A stretch of DNA of 64,000 bases from Plotosus lineatus (GCA_024760905.1 CM045750.1:20201919-20265918), one strand, 5' to 3'; shown: positions 54,059-63,807, counted from the stretch's first letter. The notes: a model not told the origin generated them from the sequence alone. Program-made: numbers and translations.

Positions 54059-54280
54059 GTTGCTAATTTTGCAGCACAGTAAATGACAACTTGTTTTAAA
54101 AAAAAAAAAAAAAGAAAGAAAAAAAAAAGAAAAAAATGATGCAGTATCTTCAAACCTTGAATACTGTAGAGAAATCAAAATCTGATGTTTTAAAGAACTC
54201 ATTACGAATTTGAATTTAGGATGAGTTCAGAAATCAGTTTTTGGAATAATAACCCTGACATTTCCATTACAGATACGATG
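54059..54280. other. A-rich tract and unassigned sequence
   Basis: Poly(A) with AAAG interruptions at 54096-54136. Confidence 0.5.
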
Positions 54281-54284
54281 AATC

Positions 54285-54600
54285 TTGGTCTGCTCTTCAC
54301 CATCCATCCATGTTGCCCTTGGGTGACTTTGTGCCATCCCTATTGGAAAAAAAATCCGTTTGCTCAGCTTTGTTTGATGGCTTGCGACCCTACGTATTGC
54401 TCTTTATGACATTCTCGAGGTTTTCAGTGGGATTTAGGTGTGAAGATTGACATGGCCATGACAGGGTCTTAATCTTGTCATCCTCCATCCAAACCTTGAT
54501 TGACCTGGCTGTGAAACATGATGTATTGTCCTGTTGGTTAAAAAAAAAAAAAAAAATGTCACAGTGAGGGAACATCGTCAGAGCAGAAGAAACCAAGGAA
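54285..54600 (-). pseudogene. Tc1-like transposase C-terminus
   Basis: A minus-strand frame reads NQQDNTSCFTARSIKVWMED, DKIKTLSWPCQSSHLNPTEN, LENVIKS. This is the Tc1 C-terminal catalytic part: second Asp in QQDN, and the third acidic residue in NPTENLENV (normally NPIENLW). The usual HTAR is CFTAR, and the Pro-Asp of SPDLNP is Ser-His. Downstream, the remnant down to 54285 matches the 3' part of such elements only weakly. The N-terminal half is absent. Confidence 0.75.
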
Positions 54601-55198
54601 TTCTTTTCTTATCTTTTAGGTCACCTGATTTCATTGTGTGGCTCATGATTGACAATTGGAGGAGAGACAATAAGTTCTAGTTGCAGAAATATAGTGTTGC
54701 AAGAAAAAAAGAAAAAAAATTCTTGATGTGAATCATGATACATCTGTGTATGTGTGTAAGTATATAAAATAAATACATGCTCATTTATGTATAAGCATGT
54801 AATCAGATGTTCTGTGACGGTCGAACACTTCAGGAGGAAATGGAGTGCAGGAAAGTGATAGTTTGGAGATCACTAGTGGCGTGACATCCACTTGCCAAGC
54901 GCTCTGTTGCACCTGGGGGCCGTCGACCCAAGTTTTCTTTTCTTTTTGTCGGTCACCTGAGTTCATTGTGTTAATGAGTGACAGTTGAATGAGCTGCTGA
55001 TTATTATAGTTGAGAGAATCTTTTTTTTTTTCATGATTTTTTTTTTTTTTTTTTTTTTTGCCTTTTGCCAATTTGTAACTTTGTTGTCCCCAATGCCTGT
55101 TACTTGATTTTTTTTTTTTTTGTATGAACTGCCATATTTAAATTTTTGATGATGGAACCAAGTGGACATTCTCTTTCTGCCTGATTTTTGACTTCATC
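54601..55198. other. No recognisable feature
   Basis: T-rich runs (55021-55060, 55108-55121). Two blocks, GGTCACCTGATTTCATTGTG at 54620 and GGTCACCTGAGTTCATTGTG at 54952, are similar and may be a diverged duplication of about 330-bp period. Confidence 0.5.
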
Positions 55199-55445
55199 AG
55201 TTCATTTTCTGTAACCGCTTAATCCTAATTAGGGTGACGTGGAGGCTGGCACCCATCCCAGCTGATTCCGGTCGAGGGCAGAGTACACCCTGGACAGCTA
55301 GCCAGACCATCGCAGGCCTTAAACACGCTGACGACTTTGCAGCTACTCTTGACGAAAGTCAGCAATGGTTCTTTTACATGAACCTCACACCATAGACAGA
55401 GAGATACATGGCCAGCCTTTGATAACCCAGTTATTTGCACTGGCG
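55199..55445 (-). mobile_element. SINE-A1, head missing
   Basis: Reverse tail AGTTCATTTTCTGTAACCGC and CTTAATCCTAATTAGGGTGA, then body to CCCAGTTATTTGCACTGGCG. The head is absent and T-runs follow. Confidence 0.9.
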
Positions 55446-55650
55446 TTTTTTTTACCTTTTTTTTTTTTTTTCCATGATAAGTCAATATTGTTTATTGCAA
55501 TTAAATGTAAGGTACTAGTGCTGTGTTCTAATGGCATGCTTTTGCCCTCCAAACTGTTTAGTTTTAAAATAAAATTTGGTTCAAATGATCGCCGAAACAG
55601 TACCCCGGTAAGTAAAACAAAATGTACTTGAGCTAGAATTCCATCACAGA

Positions 55651-55700
<50 letters not shown>

Positions 55701-56425
55701 TTTAATTTGAACTCCACCACATTTTTCCTGCAGTGGCTGCAAGATGCCCAGCAAGCCCTTGAATCTCGGTACTGCTTATATTAATCCCTGAAAAGATTGT
55801 CTGCCTTGCAAAAAGAGAGGAATTTATCACCTTCTTCTAGGTAACATATGCCTGAGGGTTTCGCCTTACAATTTAACAGCAGTGGTGAAATCCAGAAAGC
55901 ATTGGTGTTATATACCCTTAGGTTCTATATGTTCAAATTATGTGTATACATAATGCCATCAGTGGCATTCAGTGTATTGCCTGGAAATCTTTCCTTTATT
56001 CGCATTTTTTTTATGATTATTTGAGTGGTTCATCTGAATGCATTCAATATAAATAAATAAATAACGGTGTTGGAGAAATGTTGAGCCTTTCCTCAACAGA
56101 TGCCTCGAGAATCACACTTATTGTCTTTGCCAACAATCTCTAATCTTAAGAGACTTAAGGCAGCATTTGCCAACCTAATAACAACACTCTGTGTCGACTT
56201 ACTTGGCTTCAGAAGGTCTAAGCACAGCAGTTCTGTTGGTGTGTATAACTAGTTGCTGATCAATATTGAGAACATGCGGCCAAAATCTGTAGACTTTGCA
56301 AGTTGAGAGGAAGTAAGAGATTAAAAACGTTTTCTTTCACTTTAGGGAACATTGGCATTAAAGTTGTAATTGGTTGGAATAAGGGTGAGTGTGAACGATG
56401 AAGTTCTTCGTTTTCTTATTATTTT
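55446..56425. other. Unassigned, with (ATT)n
   Basis: (ATT)n of about 16 units at 55651-55700. Nothing else supported. Confidence 0.5.
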
Positions 56426-56431
56426 TCACAG

Positions 56432-56526
56432 ATTCTCTTTGCTCATCTCCATTCATGATGCAGTTTCTTCAAGGTTTCCAAGGAGGAAGAACAGCATCAT
56501 GCATCATGAGGCTCAGCAAGCAGCTT
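56432..56526 (+). other. Weak candidate exon
   Basis: A strong pyrimidine tract and CAG (56408-56431) precede 95 bases followed by GTATGTGAGG. One frame is open throughout and reads SIHDAVSSRFPRRKNSIMHH then EAQQAA. No domain is recognised. The exon-side bases at the donor (CTT) are poor. A different frame starting ATG at 56398 has a hydrophobic signal-like start (MKFFVFLLFF). I cannot choose between chance and a real host exon. Confidence 0.15.
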
Positions 56527-56624
56527 GTATGTGAGGGTTACAACGCCACACAGGAAAATATTAAAACAAGAAAAACATACATGTACACCGTGTATTTGGA
56601 TTTCCCGTCCATAACACGTTTTGT

Positions 56625-56918
56625 ATCCCGGGTTTGATTCCCAGCTCAGGCGTTTCTGTGTGGAGTTTGCGTGTTCTCCCCGTGCTTGAGTGGGTTTCCT
56701 CCGGGTTCTCCGGTTTCCTCCTACTGTTCAAAAACATGCACAGGTTAGGCTAATTGGTTGTTCCAAATCTAGTGTGAGCATGAATGGTTGTGTGAGTGTT
56801 GGCCAGCGATGGCCTGGCAAGCTGTCCAGGGTGTACCTTGCCCCCGGCCTGAGTTGGCTGTGATGGGTGCCAGCCTCTCTGCGACCCTAGTTAGGATTAA
56901 GCTGTTCGGGGAATGAAT
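56625..56918 (+). mobile_element. SINE-B, A box truncated
   Basis: B-box region GGGTTTGATTCCCAGCTCAG, TTTGCGTGTTCTCCCCGTGC, TCCGGGTTCTCCGGTTTCC, GCTAATTGGTTGTTCC, then tail CGATGGCCTGGCAAGCTGTC to TAGTTAGGATTAAGCTGTTC. Confidence 0.9.
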
Positions 56919-57120
56919 GGGTGTCCTGTTTTGCCCTCTCTGATCATGTCTTTGTTTGTCTTTTGATGTTCCACTTGCCTGATTGTTTGAGCCATACTCT
57001 GACCTTGAACTTGAACTGGGATTTGGAAGTTCTGCTTGCAAATCATAAAAGAACATTTTTGTTTGCCACCAGCTGCCTCAAAGACCCCTGCATGTTTGTT
57101 TGTTTTTTTTTTCTTTCCGA
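56919..57120. other. No recognisable feature
   Basis: Short unassigned stretch. Confidence 0.5.
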
Positions 57121-57149
57121 AAATGCATTACCATATGACTGTATCCCCA

Positions 57150-57245
57150 ATTCCCACTGCCCTCATCTAGAGCCCGAGTCTCACTTAAAGAACAGGAGCC
57201 TAACAACACGATGCTGCCATCACCGTGTTTCACAGTGGGCTGACT
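57150..57245 (-). pseudogene. Tc1-like transposase scrap
   Basis: Minus strand: CCCACTGTGAAACACGGTGA then TGGCAGCATCGTG gives VKHGDGSIVL, the decayed KHGGGSIMLWG motif of Tc1 transposases. About 30 codons, no ends. Confidence 0.6.
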
Positions 57246-57556
57246 TGCCAGGGGTAATTGTGTCTATTGTGGTGAAGGGAGAAAATTAGTAGTTTGGATA
57301 ACTACCCTGGCTGAGTCAGGTAATTGGGGCATGTGGCAATGGGGGTCAAAATCCAGCAATGGATGTGGCTGGAGGGGTGTCAGGTTAAACTGGCACGTAA
57401 CAAGCTATAGAGGTTTTGCAGCTGATGTCAGGCATATATTATCCCAATGCGGGCGCCATATTGGTGTGAAAACAAACCATTCACTCCAGTCCCAACACAA
57501 TTGCACAAGCGTGTGTAAGGGATTAATACTGCATTTTTTTATTCAACAAGTGCAAA

Positions 57557-57768
57557 ATGGCACTTAACTGTGTTGCTGTTGGTTGTACAAATTATAGAGG
57601 AACGAAAGCGGGTGTTAAATATCATAGATTCGCTGCTAATAAGGCCCGACGAGAGAAATGGATTTCTGCTTTGAAAAGAACTGATACCGACAACAAAAGG
57701 AAACATTGGCGACCAGCTCCTACCAGTCGTGTATGTAGCCAACATTTTGTTGGAGGCAAGTGATTTTT
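57557..57768 (+). CDS. THAP zinc-finger exon of a transposase (partial)
   Basis: DNA-binding first exon of a transposase, predicted to recognise the element's own ends. The 68-codon frame has all THAP (C2CH) hallmarks: MALNC at the start, Cys5 and Cys10 (C-x4-C), YHRF at 22-25, Trp35, Pro53, then VCSQHF with Cys60 and His63. THAP domains are about 80-90 residues and this ends at their usual exon boundary. The frame closes three bases after a plausible 5' splice site (GGCAA then GTGATT near 57760). The ATG at 57557 is chosen because THAP proteins begin within a few residues of the first Cys. No stop or frameshift lies inside it, in contrast to the rest of the element. The catalytic DDE exon expected next is missing, so it is a remnant, or possibly a short DNA-binding product. 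Confidence 0.85.
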
Positions 57769-57984
57769 ATCAGTAGATATATTATTATCATTGTCTTAAC
57801 CACAGTTTGATTCTATTTAACTGTATATCTGGTGTCCATTTATAAGCTGAGGGCAGCTAAAATGCAATTTAGTCTTTATTATAACATGTACAGTATATAT
57901 AATAAAACTATATTCATACTTCATAGATTTAGAGCCACATGTTTGTGCTTAATATATATAATGTAGGCAAAATGATGAAAAAAA

Positions 57985-58601
57985 AATGTGAGTCATAATG
58001 ACCTTTGCCATTATTAATACTTTGGTGTCCTCACACAGCTTGCCATGGGCGATGTTAGAGGCTTTCCTGGGTATAATATGCTCGCGAAGTGTCGAAACCC
58101 ATCCAGATAAAAAATATTCATACGCTTCCCAGATTTAACTTTAACAGTCTTCAATACGTGTTCTAACACACACAACAAACAGGCCGTTCTTTGGTTTCCG
58201 CTTCACTTGTTTAATCCCAAAATGCATTACAGAACCGGAATATACCAAGTTCCAGGCGGAGTAATCATTAACAATGATTGGTACACTCTAAGCCCTTTGA
58301 AACTTTTCAGTTTTTTGCGAGTATAAGCAGATGTGTGATTAATCAAATAATTATAGATATCTGGGTATGTTAAACCAGGTATCCTGTCCGTTGCTTCATC
58401 CATGCAATTAACAAACAAACCGTCGGGCTGAACGTATGGGTCATTTGTTAGCCCTGATAACCGTAGTTTTTGAATATTCTGTTGTTTATGATCGTTATCA
58501 TAATTATCAGGGAGCTCGGAAAACACTAGGATTGTATTACAGCTGTCAACATTCATATTTATATAATCTCCCCACGCTAAAAACAGGCACCTGAATTGCA
58601 A
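57985..58601 (-). pseudogene. SWIM/YqaJ-associated protein, N-terminal part, broken
   Basis: A minus-strand frame open from 58601, with the likely Met at 58556 (MNVDSCN), reads SGLTNDPYVQPDGLFVNCMD, then GLTYPDIYNYLINHTSAYTR and KLKSFKGLRVYQ. The D-P-Y-x-x-P, YPDIYNYL and F-K-x-L/W-x-x-Y blocks are features I recall from the N-terminal region of fish and cnidarian proteins that carry a SWIM finger and a YqaJ-like nuclease. The frame ends at 58227. About 95 bases on, another frame resumes WEAYEYFLSGWVSTLREH (58135-58080) and TKVLIMAKVIMTH (to about 57985), the next conserved blocks, compare SGWV and AKVxHSQ. The gap may be an intron or a frameshifted insertion. The SWIM and nuclease parts are absent. 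It converges on the THAP exon. Confidence 0.62.
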
Positions 58602-58684
58602 AGTATACGTTTGTTTTCACACCATTATGGCGGCATAAGCAGAGTTGCTACTCGGCGTGTCACGTGACTGCAAAACCTCTATAG

Positions 58685-58840
58685 GTTCATACTGTGCTTA
58701 ATCACAGACAGTCTACAAAGTTATGTCTTCTTTGTGCTTACGCATAATCTCGCAGAATGAAGCGGAGAGAAAGAACCGTGTTTGTGATTTAGTACGGAGC
58801 CGAGTGTGGTGTGATTTAAGTTTTGTGTGTGCTTAATTTG

Positions 58841-58843
<3 letters not shown>
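58685..58843. other. No recognisable feature
   Basis: Flank of the transposon. Nothing recognised. Confidence 0.5.

Positions 58844-58899
<56 letters not shown>
58844..58899. repeat. (GT)n microsatellite
   Basis: About 27 GT units. Confidence 0.97.
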
Positions 58900-58900
<1 letters not shown>

Positions 58901-59479
58901 CCCAAATTCAAATAAACACTCACAACCAGAAAATTAAATGGCAAAGCAAGACTAAAGCTGAATTTACAAAAGATGCTGCTGAGCTGCACACAAAATCACC
59001 AAGTTTACACGGTTCATAAATGCAAAAAAAAATAATAATAATAAAAAGAAAAAGGTTTTGTGGAGCATCTGTCAATCAGTGGTATCCATAAGCCCTCACT
59101 GATTATCTCTCAAATTGCTCACATAAAGGTTCAGCCCACTTCGATTTTTATTTATTTATTTTATTTTCAGCTTTTCATTGCTCATTTCACTGGTAATCAT
59201 TGACTTCGCATGGTCTCGTGTCACTCATTGCTTCCTGAAACCGGAGTTCAAATCCATCTCATGCACATACTATGGATTTTGACTTCTGTTTCATATATCA
59301 TGGATTCACTAACCTGCTTGCTCGATAGACATCTATCTATCTGCAGCCATAGTCCATGTTTAGACCATAGGCGTCTTCTTTTGCCAAGCCTGACTTTCAT
59401 AGGGAGACTATAGGCTATAACCTTGAGGGGCGCCACTCCGCATCAAGTGGTTTTTTTTGTTTGTTTGTTTTTTTTTTTA
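58900..59479. other. No recognisable feature
   Basis: Unassigned. T-run near 59448-59480. Confidence 0.5.
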
Positions 59480-59481
59480 AG

Positions 59482-59690
59482 AAAGAAACACGCTGACAGC
59501 TTTGCAGCCTGCTCTTTACGAAAATCAGCAATAGTTATTTTACATGCCTCTATGGTGAGAGACATGGCCCGCCTTTGATAACCCAGTTAGCTGCACTGGG
59601 GCAGTGACAACCTTGTGGAGAGTGGGACTCGAACCCCCAACCTTAGAATCAGTGATCCAGCACCCTATGCCACCAGACCACCACTGCCTG
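59482..59690 (-). mobile_element. SINE-A, tail lost
   Basis: Body AACACGCTGACAGCTTTGCA and CTCTTTACGAAAATCAGC, then head with exact B box in reverse (GGACTCGAACCCC) and CACCAGACCACCACTGCC. GCTCTTTACG suggests the A2 form, but the tail is gone. Confidence 0.88.
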
Positions 59691-60145
59691 CATGATAGAT
59701 ATATACAAGGGTACAATATTTTATTCATTCGGTGGTGTCGAACCATCATCATCTGTAAATGCTGCTTGGAAATCAACATAGAATTGAAGAACACAGGAAA
59801 TGGTAGTCTAGGAGAACTTCCTCCTGAGATTTAACACTTATGTGATTAAAATAATGCTGTGATATGATCTGGTGTCCACAGCTGCAGACTGTTCCACATC
59901 ACCTGAGCAGATGTGGTTTTCACAAATAGTAATCATACAGTGTTATGATATGCACATATCGAGTAATACATACAGTTAAAATTGAAATAAAATAATTATT
60001 ATATTTAAAAAATAAATGACAATGGTAACAATAATAATAATAAAAAAATATCTTTTGAATGCAGTGTTTTGGGGTTTACTGGATCGGGTGCTATTTTAAG
60101 CTCTTGATTAAAAATGATTAAAGCCGCACTGTCTCACTTTCATGT
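59691..60145. other. No recognisable feature
   Basis: AT-rich, short AAT runs near 60028. Confidence 0.5.
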
Positions 60146-60146
60146 G

Positions 60147-60262
60147 CAGTGGTAGCTCACCTGATGAAATTAATCCGTTCCAGAGCCTTTTTCTGAACCT
60201 GGATTTTTCATAAATTGAATTGCATTTTACATGTAAAACATGTGATTCCGTCCAAGGCCACC
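60147..60262. mobile_element. MITE-2 fragment
   Basis: CAGTGGTAGCTCACCTGATG, AAATTAATCCGTTCCAGAGC, TTTTACATGTAAAACATGTG and CCGTCCAAGGCCACCAACAC. Only the first about 115 bases remain. Confidence 0.8.
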
Positions 60263-60269
60263 AACACCC

Positions 60270-60495
60270 TGAAGTACTCGTGAGACCATCACGGAGCAAC
60301 ACAAATAGCCATTCACACTCCCACCTGGGGTCAATTTGGAACAGATAGTTGGCTTCACATACAAATGTTTAGATTGTGGAAGGAAACCAAAGTACCCAGA
60401 GTTAACCCATAAAAAAAAAAAAAATAAATAAATAAATAAATAAAATTTAAACAGAGGGAGAACATGCAAACTTCACACAGCCACACAACACTTGC
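60270..60495 (-). mobile_element. SINE-B fragment
   Basis: GTGAGACCATCACGGAGCAA, CCTGGGGTCAATTTGGAAC, GATTGTGGAAGGAAACCAAA, GTACCCAGAGTTAACCC, an AAAT-rich interruption (60408-60448), then GGGAGAACATGCAAACTTCA. Head missing. Confidence 0.75.
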
Positions 60496-60496
60496 C

Positions 60497-60619
60497 AAAG
60501 GAAATTAAGGGAAAATCGTGAAAAGGTTAAGGAAAATGCTGCAAAACAAGGCCAATTATGAAAAAAACAAAAAAAACAAAACAAAAAAAACCTACTTATA
60601 TTATTATGTGAGGTGCGTA

Positions 60620-60686
<67 letters not shown>

Positions 60687-61219
60687 TTACATTTTATTGA
60701 CATCTTATGCATTATTTTTGAATGTTTCATTGTTATTATAAGCATTTAACACATTGAATATGTTCAGTTCAGTTTTTTTCTATAACCGCTTAATCCTAAT
60801 TAGGGCCGCAGGGTAGAGTACACCCTGGACAGTTCGCCAGGCCATCTTAGGGTAGAAATATACTGACGGCTTTGCAGCCACTCTTGTCAAAAGTCAACAA
60901 TGGTTCTTTTACATGCCTCTCACCATAGACAATGAGAGACATGGCCAGCCTTTGATCACCCAGTTAGCTGCACGGGGGTGGGGTGGGGGGGGCAACCTTG
61001 TGGAGAGTGGGACTCAAATCCCCAATCTTAGGATCAGCGATCCAGCGCCCTATACCACTAGGTCACCACTGTCCCGCATTGAATATGCATTTATTGATAT
61101 TTTATACACATATACATGAACGGATAAGTCAGTCAGGGAGGGTCGATCCCACTTCATGGAAATCAGCAGTTGTGGGGGTTTCGGTCCCCATTAACCGCGG
61201 AAAGTGAGGGATCCCTGTA
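60497..61219. mobile_element. MITE-1 split by a SINE-A1
   Basis: Left part from AAAGGAAATTAAGGGAAAAT through GGCCAATTATG, a (GT)n of about 31 units (60621-60684), ATTATTTTTGAATGTTTCAT and ATAAGCATTTAACA. The SINE lies at 60763-61076. Right part from CATTGAATATGCATTTATTG to CGCGGAAAGTGAGGGATCCC then TG before TA. The first terminus is missing. Confidence 0.88.
60763..61076 (-). mobile_element. SINE-A1, full-length, with 11-bp target-site duplication
   Basis: 314 bp, flanked by perfect CATTGAATATG copies at 60752-60762 and 61077-61087. It runs in reverse from TTCAGTTCAGTTTTTTTC and CTATAACCGCTTAATCCTAA to ACTAGGTCACCACTGTCCC. Removing the SINE and one duplicate restores the MITE-1 order. The duplication length and the head/tail order fit LINE-driven target-primed insertion. 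Confidence 0.95.
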
Positions 61220-62404
61220 ATCTGTTATTCAGTTTGAAGGAAAAAAAAACTGACTGTGTAATACATCGATTGGGAATGTAAAACTTTTTTAAAACTGTGA
61301 TTTGGTTAAATTTCTACATGTTATTCTTTTTTTAGGCACACTCTGATTATTACCTCCCGGAGAAAGCTGCTGCATTTTTTTTTTTTTTTTAATTTTTTTT
61401 TTTTTTTTTGTCGCTCTTTAGAATTACTACAGTGAAAAATAATTGGATATTAACCTTCTGGTAGATGATCAATGAATCCCCAAAAAGCTAATCACAGACT
61501 AAATTGCCTTCAGTAGTCTTCTCGTATGTTTCACTATATTCAATATGGTGCAGAAGAAGATACAGCTTCGAGCAAGGCCATTAGCTGCATTCATTATTGT
61601 GCTGTAAATCATATTGTATTACATATAATGCCTTGCTAAAACTTCTGTCAAATGTAAATTACCTCCATGAGGAAAGCAAATTGCTAATAAGTATGGCTAT
61701 GACACCTAGTTCAATGGCCAGTGCTAATGCTAAGTGCTTCAAGTGGACAGGAACTGCAAGGACAATGTGCCTTAATGAACTATACAGAATTTATTGAAGC
61801 ACTTTAAAAGGATGCGTTGATTCATAACTTCTGCTTGTGCATATTTATTATATTTTATGGTACGAATAATCAAATTATCATTTATCTTCAATAGCAGTTG
61901 AATTCAATGGAAATCGCTAGTATTTATAGACTATATCTGTAAATTCACAAGTTTTTTTTTGTTTTGTTTTGTTTTTTGTTTTTTTTGGGGGGGGTTGTTG
62001 TTGTTGTTGTTGTTTTATTGGTCTTTAAGGCTTAGAATTAAGCATTTTAGAATCAAGATTAATTGTATGGCCACATTGAGGTCGACTGTCATTAAAGTCA
62101 ATAGTGAATAAATGGCCATATGGAGATTAGATCATAGCGACAAGTGTGTGTGATCTGGAAAACAATCCTTTAAACCATGACTAGAAAGCTGTAATTATAG
62201 TTGATTAAAGACTGAGACTGGACTAATTAGTCACATCCAATTCCCACCTGCAGGATAGATTTCACCTGCCACAAGCCAATAGAGGTCAAAAGGCTAATGC
62301 ATGCTTGCTTTCTTCAAAATATATAAAGCAGCAGCTGCTGTTCAGGCACTGCCAGCATGGATATCTGCATAGTAATGTAATTTTATGCACTATGCTAGTT
62401 AGCT
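61220..62404. other. No recognisable feature
   Basis: T-rich runs (61371-61410, 61950-61985) and GTT repeats at 61994-62015. No gene or repeat family seen. Confidence 0.5.
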
Positions 62405-62408
62405 ACAT

Positions 62409-62547
62409 GGGGCAGTGGTGGCCTAGTGGTATGGGGCTCTGGATCGCTGGGGGGGTTTGAGTCCCACTCTCCACAATGTTGTCAGTGTGCCCCCCCCAGT
62501 GCAGCTAACTGGGATATCAAAGTCCGGCCATGTCTCTTACTGTCTAT
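62409..62547 (+). mobile_element. SINE-A1 head and partial body
   Basis: GGGGCAGTGGTGGCCTAGTG with exact A box, a body with a small deletion (GGTTTGAGTCCCACTC as B box), then GATATCAAAGTCCGGCCATG and TCTCTTACTGTCTATTAATC. It breaks 25 bases before an oppositely oriented SINE-A1. Confidence 0.9.
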
Positions 62548-62571
62548 TAATCATCCATTAATCTATCAATC

Positions 62572-63065
62572 GCCCATCCCAGCCAACTTTGGGCGAGGGC
62601 AGAGTCCACCCTGGACAGCTCGTCAGGCCATCGCAGGGCAGAAACACGCTTATTGCTTTGCAGCCTACTCTTGTCTAAAGTCAGCAATGGTTCTTTTACA
62701 TGCCTCACACCATAGACAGTGAGAGACATGGCCGGCCTGCTGCACTGGGGGAAGGGGGGGGGGGGCAGTGACAACTTTGTGAAGAGTGGGACTCGAACCC
62801 CAACCTTTGGATCAGCGATCCAGCGCCCTATACCAGTGTTTCCCAACCCCTGTTCCGCGGCACATTAGTGTGCCGTGAGAAATCATCAGGTGTGCCGCGG
62901 AAGATTAACCAATTTCACTTAGCGTGTAGTAACAGTGCTGTTCTGCTAGAGGGCAGTATCATTTTTGTTCAGTGGTGTGCCTCGTGATTTTTCTAATGTA
63001 AAATGTGTGCCTTGGCCCAAAAAGGTTGGGGAACACTGCCCTATACCACCAGACCACCACTGCCC
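62572..63065 (-). mobile_element. SINE-A1 interrupted by a hAT MITE
   Basis: Reverse tail (GCCCATCCCAGCCAACTTTG, CACCCTGGACAGCTCGTC), body, B box in reverse (GGACTCGAACCCC). The CAGCGCCCTATAC block is split by the element at 62834-63038, and the head resumes as CACCAGACCACCACTGCCCC. Confidence 0.92.
62834..63038. mobile_element. hAT MITE, 205 bp
   Basis: Ends CAGTGTTTCCCAACC and GGTTGGGGAACACTG are inverted repeats with one mismatch in 15. Target-site duplication CCCTATAC at 62826-62833 and 63039-63046 is a perfect 8 bases. Internal GTGTGCCG...GTGTGCCGCGG motifs are present. No coding capacity. Confidence 0.95.
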
Positions 63066-63425
63066 CGCATTTTCTGAACTGCTTAATCCTAATTAGGATT
63101 GCGGGGCGGTTGGCATCCATCTCAATCTCAATCGACTCCAGCCCAGGGCGGGGTACACCATGGACAGCTCACCAGGCCATCGCAAGGCCTGCACTCACAC
63201 AACCATTCATACTCACACTCACACCTAGAGGTGATTTGGGGCAGCCAATCAATCAACTGTGCATGTTTTTGGACTGTGGGAGGAAACCTGAGTACTAGGA
63301 GGAAGCCCACTCAAGTATGCGGAGAACGTGCAAACTCCACACAGAAACACCCGAGCTGGGAATCGTTCACAGGCCCTTCTTGCTGTGAAGCAGACATGCT
63401 AACCACTACACCAGTGTGCCGACTA
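63066..63425 (-). mobile_element. SINE-B, full-length
   Basis: Reverse: GCATTTTCTGAACTGCTTAA, TAATTAGGATTGCGGGGCGG, CCATGGACAGCTCACCAGGC, GAGGTGATTTGGGGCAGCC, TTTTTGGACTGTGGGAGGAA, then head CTAACCACTACACCAGTGTGC. It abuts the SINE-A1 above. Confidence 0.93.
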
Positions 63426-63746
63426 AAATATTCAGCGTTTTTAAAAGTTTCTGTACTTCTCAGTGTACAGTACGTACATTGTTAATGCAGCCGAACATAT
63501 TTTTGTTGTTGACAGAAATGCTTGCTGAATGTTGTGCTTTCCAATGTAAGTAAAAACACTGCAGTCTGGTTAGCATATTATGCTTCTGTTGCTACATTTA
63601 TTCTTTCTCGATATGCTTCGGGTATGAATACAAGTATGTTAGCAAGGGAGTTAGATTGCAACTTTTTATTGTTTAGTTTCATAAGCATTTATTTATACAT
63701 ACAATACCCACTGTCAGCTAAATCACACCACAGTTAATGTCTTTTT

Positions 63747-63751
<5 letters not shown>
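63426..63751. other. No recognisable feature
   Basis: Unassigned AT-rich sequence. Confidence 0.5.

Positions 63752-63807
<56 letters not shown>
63752..63807. repeat. (GT)n microsatellite
   Basis: About 28 GT units. Confidence 0.97.

Larger units (their letters stand above)
57405..58684. mobile_element. Internally deleted ISL2EU-type transposon (THAP + YqaJ-associated ORF)
   Basis: The outer inverted repeats are exact over 17 bases: CTATAGAGGTTTTGCAG at 57405-57421 and its complement at 58668-58684. Inside, GCCATATTGGTGTG...AAACAAAC (57455-57477) matches 58609-58631 in reverse with one mismatch over 23 bases, so the inverted region spans about 75 bases. Two gene starts face each other: a THAP zinc-finger exon from the left and a SWIM/YqaJ-associated ORF from the right. 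Known ISL2EU transposons (PHIS group, related to Harbinger) encode a transposase and a YqaJ-like nuclease. Pairing THAP with this ORF inside one set of ends points to that family by inference. The DDE and nuclease regions are lost. The palindromic CTATAG at each end hides the exact target duplication. Confidence 0.72.
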
